DNA of 64,000 nt from the NCBI GenBank assembly GCA_917880885.1, contig OU862931.1:15101736-15165735 (forward strand), given 5' to 3'. Source of the DNA: Limnephilus marmoratus. Its lineage: Eukaryota; Arthropoda; Insecta; Trichoptera; Limnephilidae. Within the stretch, counting starts at the first letter, position 1, and every line of letters starts with the position of its first letter. The translations under genes were made by a program, and so were the position numbers. The notes under the pieces were generated by a model. The model was not told where the DNA came from. It was given only the letters and a program-made list of their open reading frames with translations, and did not search any database. Shown piece after piece: positions 19,876 through 30,348 of the stretch.

Positions 19876-20425
19876 TATGCTAGTCTCCGTACACGGCGCT
19901 ATCCGAAATATACTGAACTTGATCATTTTTCACGTGCAGCCGTGGAGTGAACGCGCTGTCATGCGATGTCATATGACTTTTTTCCAACATCAATCCATGC
20001 CTTCTCCATTAAATCGTTTCTTATGTATTCTGGTGAAGTTTAGTTATATAAACATGCATTTTTTTCCACTTCCAGTACAAATTTAACATTACTTTCATGT
20101 TCTGACGCCATTCCTGTCAAACGTCAAACGAATAAGTATCAGACACAAATGATGCGAGCGTCGCGTGCGATCAGCACTGTCGGTATCGTGATACTGATTG
20201 GAAACCGACAGCCACCGCGTAGCGCCGTGAACGGGCACCAGCAAAATCGTACGGGGGGTACTTACGATCGGCGCGTATGATACACGCATGAGGATCGAGT
20301 AGCTTGTAAGTATCTCCGTGAACGGAGGCACTTAGTGTGGTGGTAGTAGGAGATTTTCAAACATTTTTGGGTTATTCGTAACCCGGGAATGTTTGTCTTT
20401 CTTTTAAAAATAAAATAAAATTAAA

Positions 20426-20531
20426 ATGAATCAAACAATTTTCTTTCCTGAGCAAATTTGACCTAGGTACTTCTAGCGTTAAATAATAAAGTAGTACAAT
20501 AATTTACGAATACTTTATTTATTGTATTTTA
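20426..20531. other. Short anonymous spacer
   Basis: AT-rich sequence between the SINE tail and a family B remnant; nothing recognised. Confidence 0.3.
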
Positions 20532-20583
20532 GGGAAATTGTTTAGCTCAGGGCCTCCTGTGTGGAGCTCATGTAAAAAAAAAG
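20532..20583 (+). mobile_element. Family B LINE, last 50 bases
   Basis: GGGAAATTGTTTAGCTCAGG, GCCTCCTGTGTGGAGCTCAT and GTAAAAAAAA. The 3' hairpin is decayed. Confidence 0.6.
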
Positions 20584-20968
20584 AAAAAGAAAACAAAATT
20601 TGATTGAAATTTTCACATACCTACATACATATATTATATCATGTTCAAATAGATTACAACCTGTATGCTAATGCGCACTTATATCTACTGAGGAAATACA
20701 ATATGTAAATACTAGCATTTTGGAAATTATCGTACGCACAGTACAAAGGTGACTTGCGCTATAATAACATGGCTGCATTTCACAACGCTGTGACAAAATA
20801 CACTAAGTAGTAGTTATTACCTTTCTTCATCACGGCCATGACAAATCCTCTTAACGCAGTCCCTTTAGGCCACAGAATCCCAAACTTTTACTACTCGTAA
20901 CACATTGTGTTGTTATTTGTATTTTTCTTATAAACTGCTTATGTTATAAAATAAGCCTGCTTTCAATA
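20584..20968 (+). other. Anonymous DNA ending in a family C LINE 3' UTR
   Basis: The last bases (GCCTGCTTTCAATA) and the sequence after the MITE (21408 on: CTTTCAATACAGGACTTCTTAGTGAAACAGG) together make the family C 3' hairpin, so a truncated family C end surrounds the MITE up to about 21480. Confidence 0.4.
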
Positions 20969-21407
20969 GGAGGCGACTACTAATATCTACAGGAATTCTA
21001 AAAACTGAACAAATCTGACTAATATCGATGAGAACCAAAGTGAGGACGAATATCTACAGCTCAAACTGCTGACTAAAATCTATGAGAACCAAAGTGAGGA
21101 CGAATATCTACAGCACTGGCAGAGGTTGGATTTGCAATTATGTGTAGCACATTAGAATAACGTAATATTGCGCAGGTTAGGTTAGGTTAGGCTCTCCGTA
21201 CAACCTCTTGCTCAGCTGCCATCTGTAGATATTAGTCCCACCTACGCTCCATAGATATTAGTCACCACTGGGACCATCATAGATATTCGTCCGACCTTAG
21301 CTCTGTAGATATTAGTCCTCACTCTGAAGTTCATAGATATTTGTCCAACATATGAGCTGTAGATATTCGTCCGACATACAGGATGTAGATATTAGTATCT
21401 GGAGTCC
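20969..21407. mobile_element. ACTAATATCTA MITE, copy A
   Basis: 439 bp. Left GGAGGCGACTACTAATATCT, right the complement of GGACTCCAGATACTAATATC. Flanked by TTTCAATA at 20961-20968 and 21408-21415 (9 bases with the ambiguous C). Inside are about ten copies of [TC]TAATATCTA or CGAATATCTA in both orientations spaced 25-45 bp, and GGTTAGGTTAGGTTAGG at 21174. The length of the duplication fits hAT- or Mutator-type elements. No ORF. Confidence 0.75.
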
Positions 21408-21778
21408 TTTCAATACAGGACTTCTTAGTGAAACAGGCATAGCACATCACCAACTGTAAAGATGAATAATAAAAAATAAAATCACATAAAGAACCCAGTT
21501 AAAACGATTACAATACATCAAACAATGTTTTTTATGACCTTCAGTGAAATTTAAACAATACACCAATTGGGGAAACTTTAAAGGGATAATAACCATTAAT
21601 AATTTCAGTAATTTTGCTCAGAAATTAGTAAGGGTAATAAAAATAAAAGTAATTAAAAATTTCATCGTAAAAACCTATCTAGAAGTAATATAAATACATC
21701 ATCTGTAAGTGGTATAATCACAGTTTCATAATGCCTTCAGAAGGCGAAACAGCTCTCACGCATAATAATAATTACATC
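21408..21778. other. Family C 3' UTR remainder and anonymous DNA
   Basis: To about 21480 this is the end of the LINE fragment hosting copy A (tail AATAATAAAAAATAAAA). The rest is not recognised; GCCTTCAGAAGGCGAAAC at 21732 is hammerhead-like only in part. Confidence 0.35.
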
Positions 21779-21938
21779 GGGGACATACAATAATTACGTG
21801 AGCAGTTTTTCTTCCGATCTAGACCCCTCTCCCCCCTTGGTGAGATAAATTTGGGCCACTCCGTATATTCTTTTCAAGTAAGTGAGATTTTGCTGGACCC
21901 CCTCCACTTTTGAGCTCACGTAATTAATGTATGCCCCC
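21779..21938. mobile_element. MITE with GGGGCATACATTAATTACG ends, copy 2 (complete)
   Basis: 160 bp. Left GGGGACATACAATAATTACG, right the complement of GGGGGCATACATTAATTACG. The body matches 9085-9240. No ORF. Confidence 0.75.
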
Positions 21939-22171
21939 ATAACGGAACTTTTTTTATAAATAAATTGTTTTTATAAATTGAATCATAGTATTATTGAATA
22001 TTTAAAAGAAATGAAAATCACATTGTGAATTTCATTATCACTTTTTATGTTATTCTAACTTGAAATATTTTTAATGCGATGGTCGTAGATTTATCTCAGT
22101 ATCTTGTAAGTTGGAAGTATAATGTTCAGTATTTTCAATTTCCTTTTCCCAAGTCTTTTCATCCTTACTAC
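21939..22171. other. Anonymous AT-rich DNA
   Basis: Nothing recognised; CTTACTAC at 22164-22171 is the target duplication of the next MITE. Confidence 0.35.
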
Positions 22172-22577
22172 GGAGGCGTCTACTAATATCTACAGGAATT
22201 CCAAAAACTGAAAAAATCGAACTAATATCTATGAGAATCAAAGTATTGACGAATATCTACAGCTCAAACTGTTGATTAATATCTATGAGAACCAAAGTGT
22301 TGACGAACATCTACAGCACTGGCAGAGGTTGGATTTGCAACTATGTATAGCATATTGGAATAACGTAATATTTCGTATGCAGTTTAAAAAACTTAATTTA
22401 TGTAAGTATGTATGCAAAAATCCCTGATTTCGGACTATTGGACACATTTAGCTGATTAATCCAACCTACGCTCTGTAGATATTAGTCAATACTCTGAAGT
22501 TCGTAGATATTAGTTCAACATATGAGCTGTAGATATTCGTCAGACATACAGGCTGTAGATATTAGTATCTGGAGTCC
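22172..22577. mobile_element. ACTAATATCTA MITE, copy B
   Basis: 406 bp, same order of units as copy A: GGAGGCGTCTACTAATATCT at the left, complement of GGACTCCAGATACTAATATC at the right, flanked by CCTTACTAC on both sides (overlapping the terminal CC). The central TTAGG run of copy A is missing here. Confidence 0.75.
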
Positions 22578-22757
22578 TTACTACATCAAGCCTCACTACC
22601 CCCAACGGAATGCCATGGTCCCACTGATTGGTCTCAGATGATTGGGAGAAGTTAGGAAAAAATGAAGAAGTTTTGAAAATGCAGTCTTGCAGAAATAAAA
22701 TACAAAAATTATGAAAATAATGAATGGCAAGCAAGGTGAAATTTTGCTTCAGTATTT
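22578..22757. other. Anonymous DNA
   Basis: Nothing recognised. Confidence 0.3.
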
Positions 22758-23603
22758 TTTTTTTGCATTAACTCCACACGGGAGGCCCTGAGGAAAATAA
22801 TTTCATGTCTTTTCTCAGCCATCATCTTTGAAGATGCTGTGTGGAGGGTCTTTTTGAGGAAAGGAAGAAGTGAAGGAGGGTGGAAACACAGAGGCCGGCA
22901 AATCGTTCCACAGCCGAGCCGTTGAACTCAAGAACGAGTCATAGAAACGACCCGTTCTCATGTGACTAACGTCAACCGTGTACAAATGTTGGGCGCGCGT
23001 TTGGCGTGTTTCCCGACTATGCACCGGTGCCGAGGGGATCAACGACGCTAGTTCCTCGGAGCATCTTCCATTGTAATACCGGTAAAACAAGGGCAGCATT
23101 CCCACCTGACGCCCATAAAGATTGCAGTCCGTCTGTTAAGATGGGAGAATCTATCAAACGGACCGCCCTTTTCTGCACAGAGTCAAGGGGTTTTTTTAGG
23201 TATTTTGGAGCTCCAAACCATAGGTGGCTGCCAAATTCAACCGTGGGGCGCACTTGCAATCTGTACAGGGTTAGCAGTTGTGTACTATTAAAGTATCTGC
23301 GGGCCCTACAGTGCGCCCAGTTTCTGAGAGGCTAACTTAACTCTGGTTTCGATGGAGCCCCCGTACCTGAGCTGGTCACTTAGAGTTACACCAAGCATAT
23401 CGATGGAGGTCCTGTTCGGAAGATTGCTTCCGTTGAAGGAGACTAGATTTTTATTTCGATCCCCTTTAGACGTTATTAAAAATTATTGGGTCATTGAAAC
23501 ATTAAATTCGACGAGGTTATTCTTACCCCAAGAGAAAACACTCTCGAGGTAACCGTCCATTCTTTGCTTCAAAGCCCTCCGAGCTATTGGAGTTTGTATC
23601 TAC
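22758..23603 (-). pseudogene. Family B LINE, C-terminal third plus 3' UTR
   Basis: On the minus strand: VDGYLESVFSWGK region, SLRVTP...-complement thumb, QVRPTVEFGSHLWFGAPKYL, then FYRYYNGRCSEELASLIPSA, RETRQTRAQHLYTVDVSHM and RTGRFYDSFLSSTARLWNDL, followed by a decayed 3' hairpin and a T-run complement of the A tail at 22759. Frameshifts separate the blocks. The 5' end coincides with that of 6400-7150 (CTCGGAGGGCTTTGAAGC), so both start at nearly the same element position. Confidence 0.7.
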
Positions 23604-23607
23604 TACG

Positions 23608-23758
23608 AGTTGCGACAACGTCCTCAAAGATATATCCACCTTGGAGATTGTAAAGTGGAGAGAGTTGGCACAAAGCCGTGATGAGTGGAGGAAGACTCTT
23701 GAGGAGGCCAAAACCCACCAGGGGTTGTGGAGCTAAGATTTAAGATGATGATGATGAT
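23608..23758 (+). pseudogene. RTE-type LINE C-terminus with (GAT)n tail
   Basis: Reads STLEIVKWRELAQSRDEWRK, TLEEAKTHQGLWS and stop at 23734, then GATTTAAGATGATGATGATGAT. The [W]xxLAxxRxxWxxxxEEAKTHxGL ending plus a GAT-repeat tail is typical of RTE-clade elements of insects. Confidence 0.6.
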
Positions 23759-25439
23759 CTACTACGAGTAAAAATGACAATTGCGTAATTGGCTTTTTCC
23801 AATTCTACTACAAGATTTGTCATCTGCCGTTACCACTTAAAACATTTCGTTTCACCCACGGGTTTGGAGCCTCAAGCAAACCATATTATTATGATAGATA
23901 TTTCACACCGTGGTAGAGAATAATTTCACTGAAATTATGCCACGAACTTTCCATACAGATTAGCGTGTAGGTAAATACCTTAAATAGCGCAATATTTAAG
24001 GAAGTTGTAATAACTTTCCTCAAGCACCGTGTGGATAAGAGATAACACGTAACACGAGAACAAGGTAGTCTTTCTTCAATATTGTTTAGTTATGAAAGAG
24101 CACACATCTTGAAGTAGCTACCAAAAAAGTCTTTCTTATTTGTATTCAGTTGTCTTTAGGACCCCTTTCCCACCCTCCTTTCTCTTATAATCCACCTCAT
24201 AATCCAACACGTCTAATGATTCACATAAAACATGATAAAAACACCAAAAAGCTGATATCGAGACCCGTCTAAACTCTCAAATCGCGATGGTGGACCAAGA
24301 TTTGTTATCCAAATGATTTATATATTCGTTACGCCGTGATTTAAACAAGAACAAGAAAAATAATAAGAAACGAGACCAAAGACGGAACAAGAAACGAAAC
24401 AAGGAATGAAACAAAAAAACAACTAACATCGAGCCACTTTACAATCAAGACATCCACACTCACAAATACTCGAAATAACAATAAAATCCGCACACCTCAA
24501 ACACACAGTACAAAATATGGGATGAAATCTCTGAACTATGTTGCCTGCACACTATATACTCGTAATTCGCTACCAGATATATATCTGGTAGCGGGAAACA
24601 AGGAAACCCAGCAAAATTAAAAATTTCATAGTAATGCTTTAAAAGAATATTTATTAAGTACGTTTAAAGATGAAACTATGTAATTTTCTTCTCGTGTTCA
24701 ATTGTCTTGTTTCTTTTTTTCTTCCTTTTTTCCATTTAGTTGTAATCATCCATATGTGTATAACCTTGTTCCTTTTTTCATTAATTGTTTTCTATTGGTG
24801 TTTGTTCTACTCAACCTGTCTTTTATTTTTCGTCTATATTGTATATGAAACTTATATTTTAATATTTAAATTCCTAAGTACAATTTTAACTATTTCTTCC
24901 CACCCATGAATTCTATGTTCCTCCTGTCTTAAATTAGTTCTGTAATTCATCAGGATTGCACTAGCAAGAAATAAAAACAATAAAAAAAAAATAAAAAACA
25001 CAATAAAGATAACGATAAACTCATGAAACTTCGACAAACGGTACAAGACATAGAGTAAGAGGTAGAGCAAGAAACAAAAGAAGTAAAAGAACTAGAACAA
25101 GTAACATACCAAGATAAATATAACTCGTATCTCACATCATCATAAATCTGTAAAAATACTGATATAAACACGCCACTAGATTATTTAAATCATGTAATCT
25201 TTGCACTTCAGCCCCATAAGTATTTCAGATACATCCGTATAAAGAATAGGCGATGTTTACGGAATTGTGAATATCACAGTAACCCGTTCGGTCGCACAAA
25301 AAGACCTATAAGGTTGTAAATTAAAAAGCTGCCGCCGAATTTCGGCTAAACTGGTTTTAAGCATCGGCAGAACTGGTTTCTTAGGCTGCGTATACATTTG
25401 CGAACCGAGACGCGATCCAAACCACAAACTATGGGAAAA
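23759..25439. other. Anonymous DNA with one palindrome
   Basis: 24568-24593 is a perfect 26-bp palindrome (arms CGCTACCAGATAT). 24340-24420 is A-rich (GAAACAAGAAACGA-type). ORFs at 24670-24909 and 24852-25171 are phenylalanine/serine-rich readings of low-complexity DNA and are not regarded as genes. Confidence 0.35.
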
Positions 25440-25622
25440 CTCGTTCTTGAGTTCAACAGCTGTGGATCGGTTTGCCGGACTCTGTGTTTCCTCCCTTCTA
25501 CAACATGGGCTTCACTCTTTCCTCTTCTTAAAACGACCCCCCACGCAACATCTCAAAGATGACATAACCCCTGAGGGAAATTATTTTCCTCAGGGCCTCC
25601 TGTGTGGAGTTAATGTAAAAAA
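25440..25622 (+). pseudogene. Family B LINE, last part
   Basis: GTTCTTGAGTTCAACAGCTG corresponds to the DSFLSSTARL codons of the family; then the CTCTGTGTTTCCTCCCTTCT region and the intact 3' hairpin CCCTGAGGGAAATTATTTTC. Ends TTAATGTAAAAAA. Confidence 0.65.
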
Positions 25623-25746
25623 CGATACTTGTTATATATTATATTATCTTTTTAAAAAGTTCTTCAAATCTATTGTAAATGTGCGATTTTCCATTCTTAC
25701 TTTCCAATCGGGAACTTTGAAGTTCCTATGAGTTATAAGTATTATG

Positions 25747-25880
25747 TGAATACGGCACAAGAGTCGCAAATACTCCGAGTCAGTAAGATTATGGCATCCC
25801 CGATTAGGGTATGTTGTTAGGCGTAAAGAGTGGGGAGGGAAAGGAGAAGGGAAGAGAAATTTGGGAAGTACCTGTCTATT
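25747..25880 (+). repeat. Dispersed family R, copy 1
   Basis: GTGAATACGGCACAAGAGTC, ATGGCATCCC, TTAGGGTATGTTGTTAGGCG, then a purine-rich GGGGAGGGAAAGGAGAAGGG run. The same order is seen on the minus strand at 53265-53530 and 63177-63432, and on the plus strand at 29300-29470 and 39713-39975 (partial). Confidence 0.5.
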
Positions 25881-26731
25881 TAGACATATTAACCAAACAC
25901 GGCTAAAGGCATTTCAAGCAACGTTTTCATCTATTCTATTCAATCTACAATCTTCAACTATGTGTTTAGGTAGGTACTTACAGAAATATGAATACCTACT
26001 GCTTCTTTACTTACCAAGAGTGGTTAAATTGCAGTATCATCAAAAACAAAAACGTATTATTTTAATTTAAAAAATGGGTTTTTTGTTTTGTTATACACAC
26101 AAAATTCGATACTTATTAACTTCCCATACTCAACTTATTTTTCCTAATTTTAATTAATTACTGTAGTTTGAGTTACGGCGGCAATACAGCAGTCGCACTT
26201 TTACAAATATACCTATAAGTACAAACAATAGGTTCCTCGATCAATGCGTAATATTGAGCTATAACTCTGTAATGGGATGATCCGTCGCTCTGTACGGAAC
26301 CTTCTTGTTGCTGGTGTAAAGTGTGCACCTTAATAATAATAATAATAAAAATAGAAATATAATAATTCTCGGACTATAAAAATATTACCATTTGTTATTT
26401 CGGCCACTGGCATAATACCTAGGAATCTGATTCAAAATTTAAGCATATTAGATTTATCAAAGAATTTGTATATAAAATTGCAAAAATCAGTAATTTTAAA
26501 TACATGTAGGATTACAAAAGATTTTTTAAATATTTATATTGAGGGATCAGTAGGATTTATAGGTTCAATTAGAAATGCCACAGAGCCGAACCCTCTGATA
26601 TGAAAATATCTGGAGTCGGTGAATTATATTCCCATTTGGTCTCTAGTAGGTTTACATGTTGTTCTTATATTATTTTGTATTTATAATACTTATATAGTGC
26701 AATTGCATAGCCTGGGTTGACTAGATGATCA
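25881..26731. other. Anonymous AT-rich DNA
   Basis: (AAT)n at 26331-26350. No gene recognised. Confidence 0.3.
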
Positions 26732-26805
26732 TTTGGGGAAGTGTGTGAAAGGGTTTAGTTTTTCCTGTGGGGATAATTTAACCCGGACATTTAAATCTGG
26801 TGCGT
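26732..26805 (+). repeat. Dispersed repeat shared with 36303-36402
   Basis: TTGGGGAAGTGTGTGAAAGG, GTTTAGTTTTTCC, AATTTAACCCGGACATTTAA and ATCTGGTGC are found inverted at 36303-36402, where the middle is expanded into an A-rich run. Confidence 0.55.
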
Positions 26806-27149
26806 AACGTAATATTAGCAGTTTTGTGTTATTTCACTTCAAGTACTCTTAACTATAATAAACTTTAAAATAATCCTACGATGTTCCTTACGAGTCCTTA
26901 AAAAATAATGATCAAAAATATGAAACAAAAAATATACAACGCAAAGCTAAAAGAACAAAATTTAACAAAAACACTGCGATTATATAGCACATATAATATA
27001 TATATATATATAGACAATAAAGGTGCACAGGACAAAACGAGAACATTAAAACTAAAGTATAATATATTATAGAACAGGATGCAGTGTACGTCCAGAAATA
27101 AGGACAGTAAGGAGGAAGCCGAAACAAAACAATTTCCGGAAAATTGAGA
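26806..27149. other. Anonymous AT-rich DNA
   Basis: Contains a short (TA)n at 26995-27012. Nothing else recognised. Confidence 0.3.
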
Positions 27150-27490
27150 AAATGGCTTATTACAGTATGTTTAAAGAAGTTAAAATTAATGAATGGTACG
27201 AATTTTTAAATAATTTTGTGTTCAGCAAAATTCTGGAGCTGAGGAATGTTTATTCTAAATGAGCGGGCCACGAAAAGAACGATCATAGTAAAAGGCTCGA
27301 TTTGACCTAGAAAGTTCGATTAAACGATTAGTAACATCTAGATCTGCTGACCTTAAATTAAACCGCTTAAGTTTTGTCGAAATCATAGTTCCGATATGTA
27401 GACTGGCGCCATTCTTTGCAATGCTTTGAAGGTCATTAAGCAGATCTTGAACTCAGGGCATGGAAGCCAACGAAGGCGATCCCTTAGAAG
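27150..27490 (-). pseudogene. Degraded LINE C-terminus, different family
   Basis: Minus strand reads LRDRLRWLPCPEFKICLMTF, KALQRMAPVYISEL, matching the widespread LINE ending LxWLPxxxRxxxKxxxLxxKxLxxxAPxYLxxL. After it come RFNLRSAD-like and SFRGPLI-like pieces in shifted frames. CR1/L2-like; inactive. Confidence 0.55.
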
Positions 27491-28328
27491 CGGGGTTACA
27501 CGACAATACTTACCATAAAAAGGCAAGTAAGGCTTAAGTATAACTAAGGCTTAAGCATAGGCATACGGAATTCAATACATATTTTGTGTGAAAGCACTAT
27601 AAAATAAGATTATTAATACGCTAGCGTTTGTCGTACACACTCACTTCACGTAATAGATATAAACGGAAATGCTGCCATCTATAATTTTCAAATAGAACTT
27701 TTGAATTTTTCTTACTATAGTTTTCACGCGGAAGCGTGTTTTGACTTGATGGTAAAATAAGAATACATGATACACTTGAATATTTCATTTTTCAAACAGT
27801 GTATTTATTTAATTCAATAGATGAATATATACGTGAAATCCTATTTAGATACTATTTTGATTAATCTTTACGACGAATCGGCTTACAGTATGAACATCAA
27901 AAAATATGCTGCGGATAAATCGAAGCTTCTACTAGCTTTTCTATGTATTGGAATTACAAAAAATATAAGCGTAAACCAAAAAAAAATGTTTTTTCATGAC
28001 TTAACTATGAAGTAATACAAGAAACATTTTTTTTTAAAATACCCCTTTATGGCTAAGACTATTTTTGAGGTTTTCTATGTGTTAACTTTTTTTTGTTCTT
28101 ATAAAATTACGGACACAATAAATAAAAACCACTTTTTCGCTTACTTGCCTCGTGCAAAAAGACGCTCGATGTTAAAATTTTGCAGGCATGAGATTCGAAA
28201 TATTTCTAGCGTTTATATTCCTCTTAAAGTAACCATCAACGCCATTCTTACAAGCGCTTAGCCTCGAAGACCGCCACATACTCCTTTCCTCTCTATCCAT
28301 TTGAATGTGTATTATAATATATTAAATA
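27491..28328. other. Anonymous AT-rich DNA
   Basis: ORFs of 64 and 70 codons at 27821 and 28049 have no recognisable motif and neighbour each other in AT-rich DNA. Nothing else seen. Confidence 0.3.
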
Positions 28329-28412
28329 GCTCAAGAAGACGAAGGAAGCACAACACGCCATAATATCCCAAAAGACAAAGAACAAAATACTATTAGCCGT
28401 GAGAATTTTGAA
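28329..28412 (+). mobile_element. Short Penelope-like end starting at the hammerhead cleavage position
   Basis: GCTCAAGAAGACGAAGGAAGCACAACACG-type sequence followed by CCATAATATCCCAAAAGACA and TTAGCCGTGAGAATTTT. It matches the stretch after the hammerhead at 48955-48996 and 32488. The hammerhead itself is absent, and homology begins at GCT of the cleavage-product start GGCTAAAG. Confidence 0.5.
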
Positions 28413-28878
28413 TTCATTGTTTGACACGTGTGGGTTATTCGTCAAAATCAGCCACGCCGAGATAAAAGGTATCATGACGTCAGCTCTAGTGAAACGCGAG
28501 TTCTATGTCGACCAAAAAGGCCCCTTTTTTAATATGAATGTGTCTTAGTGAGAGGAATGTCTTTAGATTTGACTCCACGTTCTTACAATCTAGTCGTGCG
28601 ACCATTATAATATTTTGTTATAGGCTGGCAGTACCTACACATCGTAAACAATGGCTTTGCATCGGGTTACGTCCTTGAAAATAAGTGTATATAATTGAAT
28701 TCGTCACTCCGGCATTCGAACGTTTCTGGAAAATTAGAGTTCATTAAACAAAAGAATGTGTTAAAATTAATAATTCATTTCCTTACATTTCAATGAAACG
28801 GTATTTAAAAATGAAACGAGAACGAAAAAAATCAGAAACTAATGAAGAAATCACGTTCTGTTATAGATGGGTACATAC
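28413..28878. other. Anonymous DNA
   Basis: Nothing recognised. Confidence 0.3.
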
Positions 28879-29195
28879 CAAAGATATTGAAATGTAAGGT
28901 AGATGTGCTATCTGCTGTTTTTACTATGTGGGTCTGCGCTTCCGGGTGTCGCCGATATTGTTTACCAATTAACAAATAAACTAAAATAACAAATAATTAA
29001 CGAATAAACCAAACGAACGTTAAACTAAATGAACGAATTCTTTCCTCATTCAAAATATATTGTTAACCAATATTAATGCACATTTTAAAAACATCAACGA
29101 AATAAACAAATTCTTTTTGTATGAAAACTAAGCTAATTATAAAAAAACGACACCATAGCATATCTCTTCTGTATTTGAATATCTTTAGTACATAC
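28879..29195 (+). repeat. Long dispersed repeat, copy 1 (second copy 49081-49408)
   Basis: About 310 bp with few differences: AGATGTGCTATCTGCTGTTT, CTGCGCTTCCGGGT, TCGCCGATATTGTTTACC, AACGAATAAACCAAACGAAC, TTCAAAATATATTGTTAACC. Copy 2 contains GGCGCGTAGTCCGGCGACAG where copy 1 has ATAAAAAAAC. No ORF, no terminal repeat seen. Confidence 0.7.
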
Positions 29196-29299
29196 CTATA
29201 TTTGAGCTTAATGAAGAATTTGGCGTCGAGTTTAATTTCTTGATACTTGAGTGAATCATTCAAAATTCCATAGTTCGTGTGGAATTTAGATTTTTATAT

Positions 29300-29470
29300 G
29301 TATACCTACCGCAGTCCCGAGTGTTTGGAACCTGTGGTGTATATTTTGAGGCTGAATGGACTGAAGGAAAACGAAGGTTAGGATGAATCTGGCCATTCAT
29401 ATCTGTCACCAAACCATTTTAAAGACGTTTCGAGCAACATTTCAATTCTGAATTGTGAATTTTCACCAGG
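29300..29470 (+). repeat. Dispersed family R, partial copy
   Basis: GAGGCTGAATGGACTGAAGG, GTCACCAAACCATTTTAAAG, CGTTTCGAGCAACATTTCAA, then CAGGGCGATA, in the order of 39713-39975. Confidence 0.45.
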
Positions 29471-29504
29471 GCGATATTATAATATAATAATAATTTTATT
29501 TTAT

Positions 29505-30348
29505 TTTAAAATAAAACAATAACTTTGTAAACACCACTTTTATTTTTATACTTTATGCCGACCGGGTTTCGCTACAACCGTAGCTTCATCAGGGCAGTAT
29601 AATTCTCTACTAACATTAGGTTACATGTGTGTTATAATATATAATGGGCCGGACTCGTCAAGTGTAGGGGGAGGAAGAAGACATAGATGGAGAATTGGGA
29701 AGGGAACGGACGTGTTCTTTATCAATAGGGAACAATCTTAGTATGGGACTTTTATTTAAATTTAGTTGATTATTAATTACCTTACTATTAGTGTTTATGG
29801 CTTTCCTAAGCTCAAGTGCCTCTAGATTATCCAACCTTACTCCGATATTGTTTTTATGAATCAGTTTGGCGCCGGCTGTTTGGTCAAATTTATGATCTTT
29901 TTCGATCAAGTGGTTGGCGAATTCTGAAAAACCCGAGCTGTGTAGACATCTGAGATGTTCTTTTACACGGGTGTGTATGTTGCGCGCTGTTTTACCAATA
30001 TAAAAAACTGAGCAGTCACTGCATTGAAGCGAATAAATTCCCGAGTGAGATAAGCTATCATCCTTATCCTTACCGTTCATTAAAAGTTTGCCTAGATTAT
30101 TATTAGTGTAAAATGCTGGTTTGATTTCTGATGGGAGATTTTTAACACTTTTTTGAGAGAAATTATTGATGTACAGGATTCTACGCCATTGATACGGTTG
30201 ATTATTATTACTTGGTATATTATTATTATGAGGTGGACTGTTGTATAAAAATTTACTTGTGGATAATTTCTTTAATTTTTTATTTAGAATGTTGTCTACT
30301 ATTTTTGGGTTGTAACCGTTATTTATTGCTATTTGTTTGATCGTAGAT
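29505..30348 (-). mobile_element. Penelope-like element, left inverted arm
   Basis: 844 bp, mirror of 30356-31199 (positions sum to 60704) with a 7-bp spacer. Minus strand order: endonuclease end of the ORF, 3' UTR, hammerhead-like motif, tail at 29505. The reverse transcriptase part is missing, so both arms are 5'-truncated and joined at the truncation point. Confidence 0.8.
29556..29596 (-). ncRNA. Hammerhead ribozyme-like motif, left Penelope arm
   Basis: Exact mirror of the motif at 31108-31148: CTGATGA, GCTAC/GTAGC stem II with GGTT loop, GAAA, ACCCGGT stem III, GTC cleavage triplet and TGCC/GGCA stem I. Confidence 0.55.

Larger units (their letters stand above)
19088..20331. mobile_element. 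DNA transposon inserted in the SINE (PIF/Harbinger-like?)
   Basis: Left end GGCCCTCCGTTCATGGAGAT, right end the complement of GTGCCTCCGTTCACGGAGAT; both continue ACTTACAA. TTA flanks both ends (19085-19087 and 20332-20334), the three-base TWA duplication of PIF/Harbinger elements, and removing the insert restores the SINE. Most of the inside is occupied by a second, nested element (19168-19875). Confidence 0.6.
18962..20425 (+). mobile_element. tRNA-type SINE, copy 1, split by a DNA transposon
   Basis: Left part 18962-19087 and right part 20332-20425 join into one element like the copies at 36507-36700 and 44225-44940: CAGTGGCTGCGTGGGC (A box area), GTGTTCGAAACCTC (B box area), CGGCTGGCTAAG, AAGCAACATTTTTCGCTTA, then TGTGGTGGTAGTAGGA, GGGAATGTTTGTCTTTCTTT and an A-rich tail. 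RNA polymerase III promoter boxes are degenerate here. Mobilised by LINE enzymes in trans. Confidence 0.7.

Noticed and set aside
21174..21194. Former chromosome end from the TTAGG run
   Set aside because: Only three to four units, located inside a MITE with its own target duplication.
21721..21762. GCCTTCAGAAGGCGAAAC as a hammerhead
   Set aside because: Stem II and GAAA are present but the CTGATGA block is replaced by TTCATAA.
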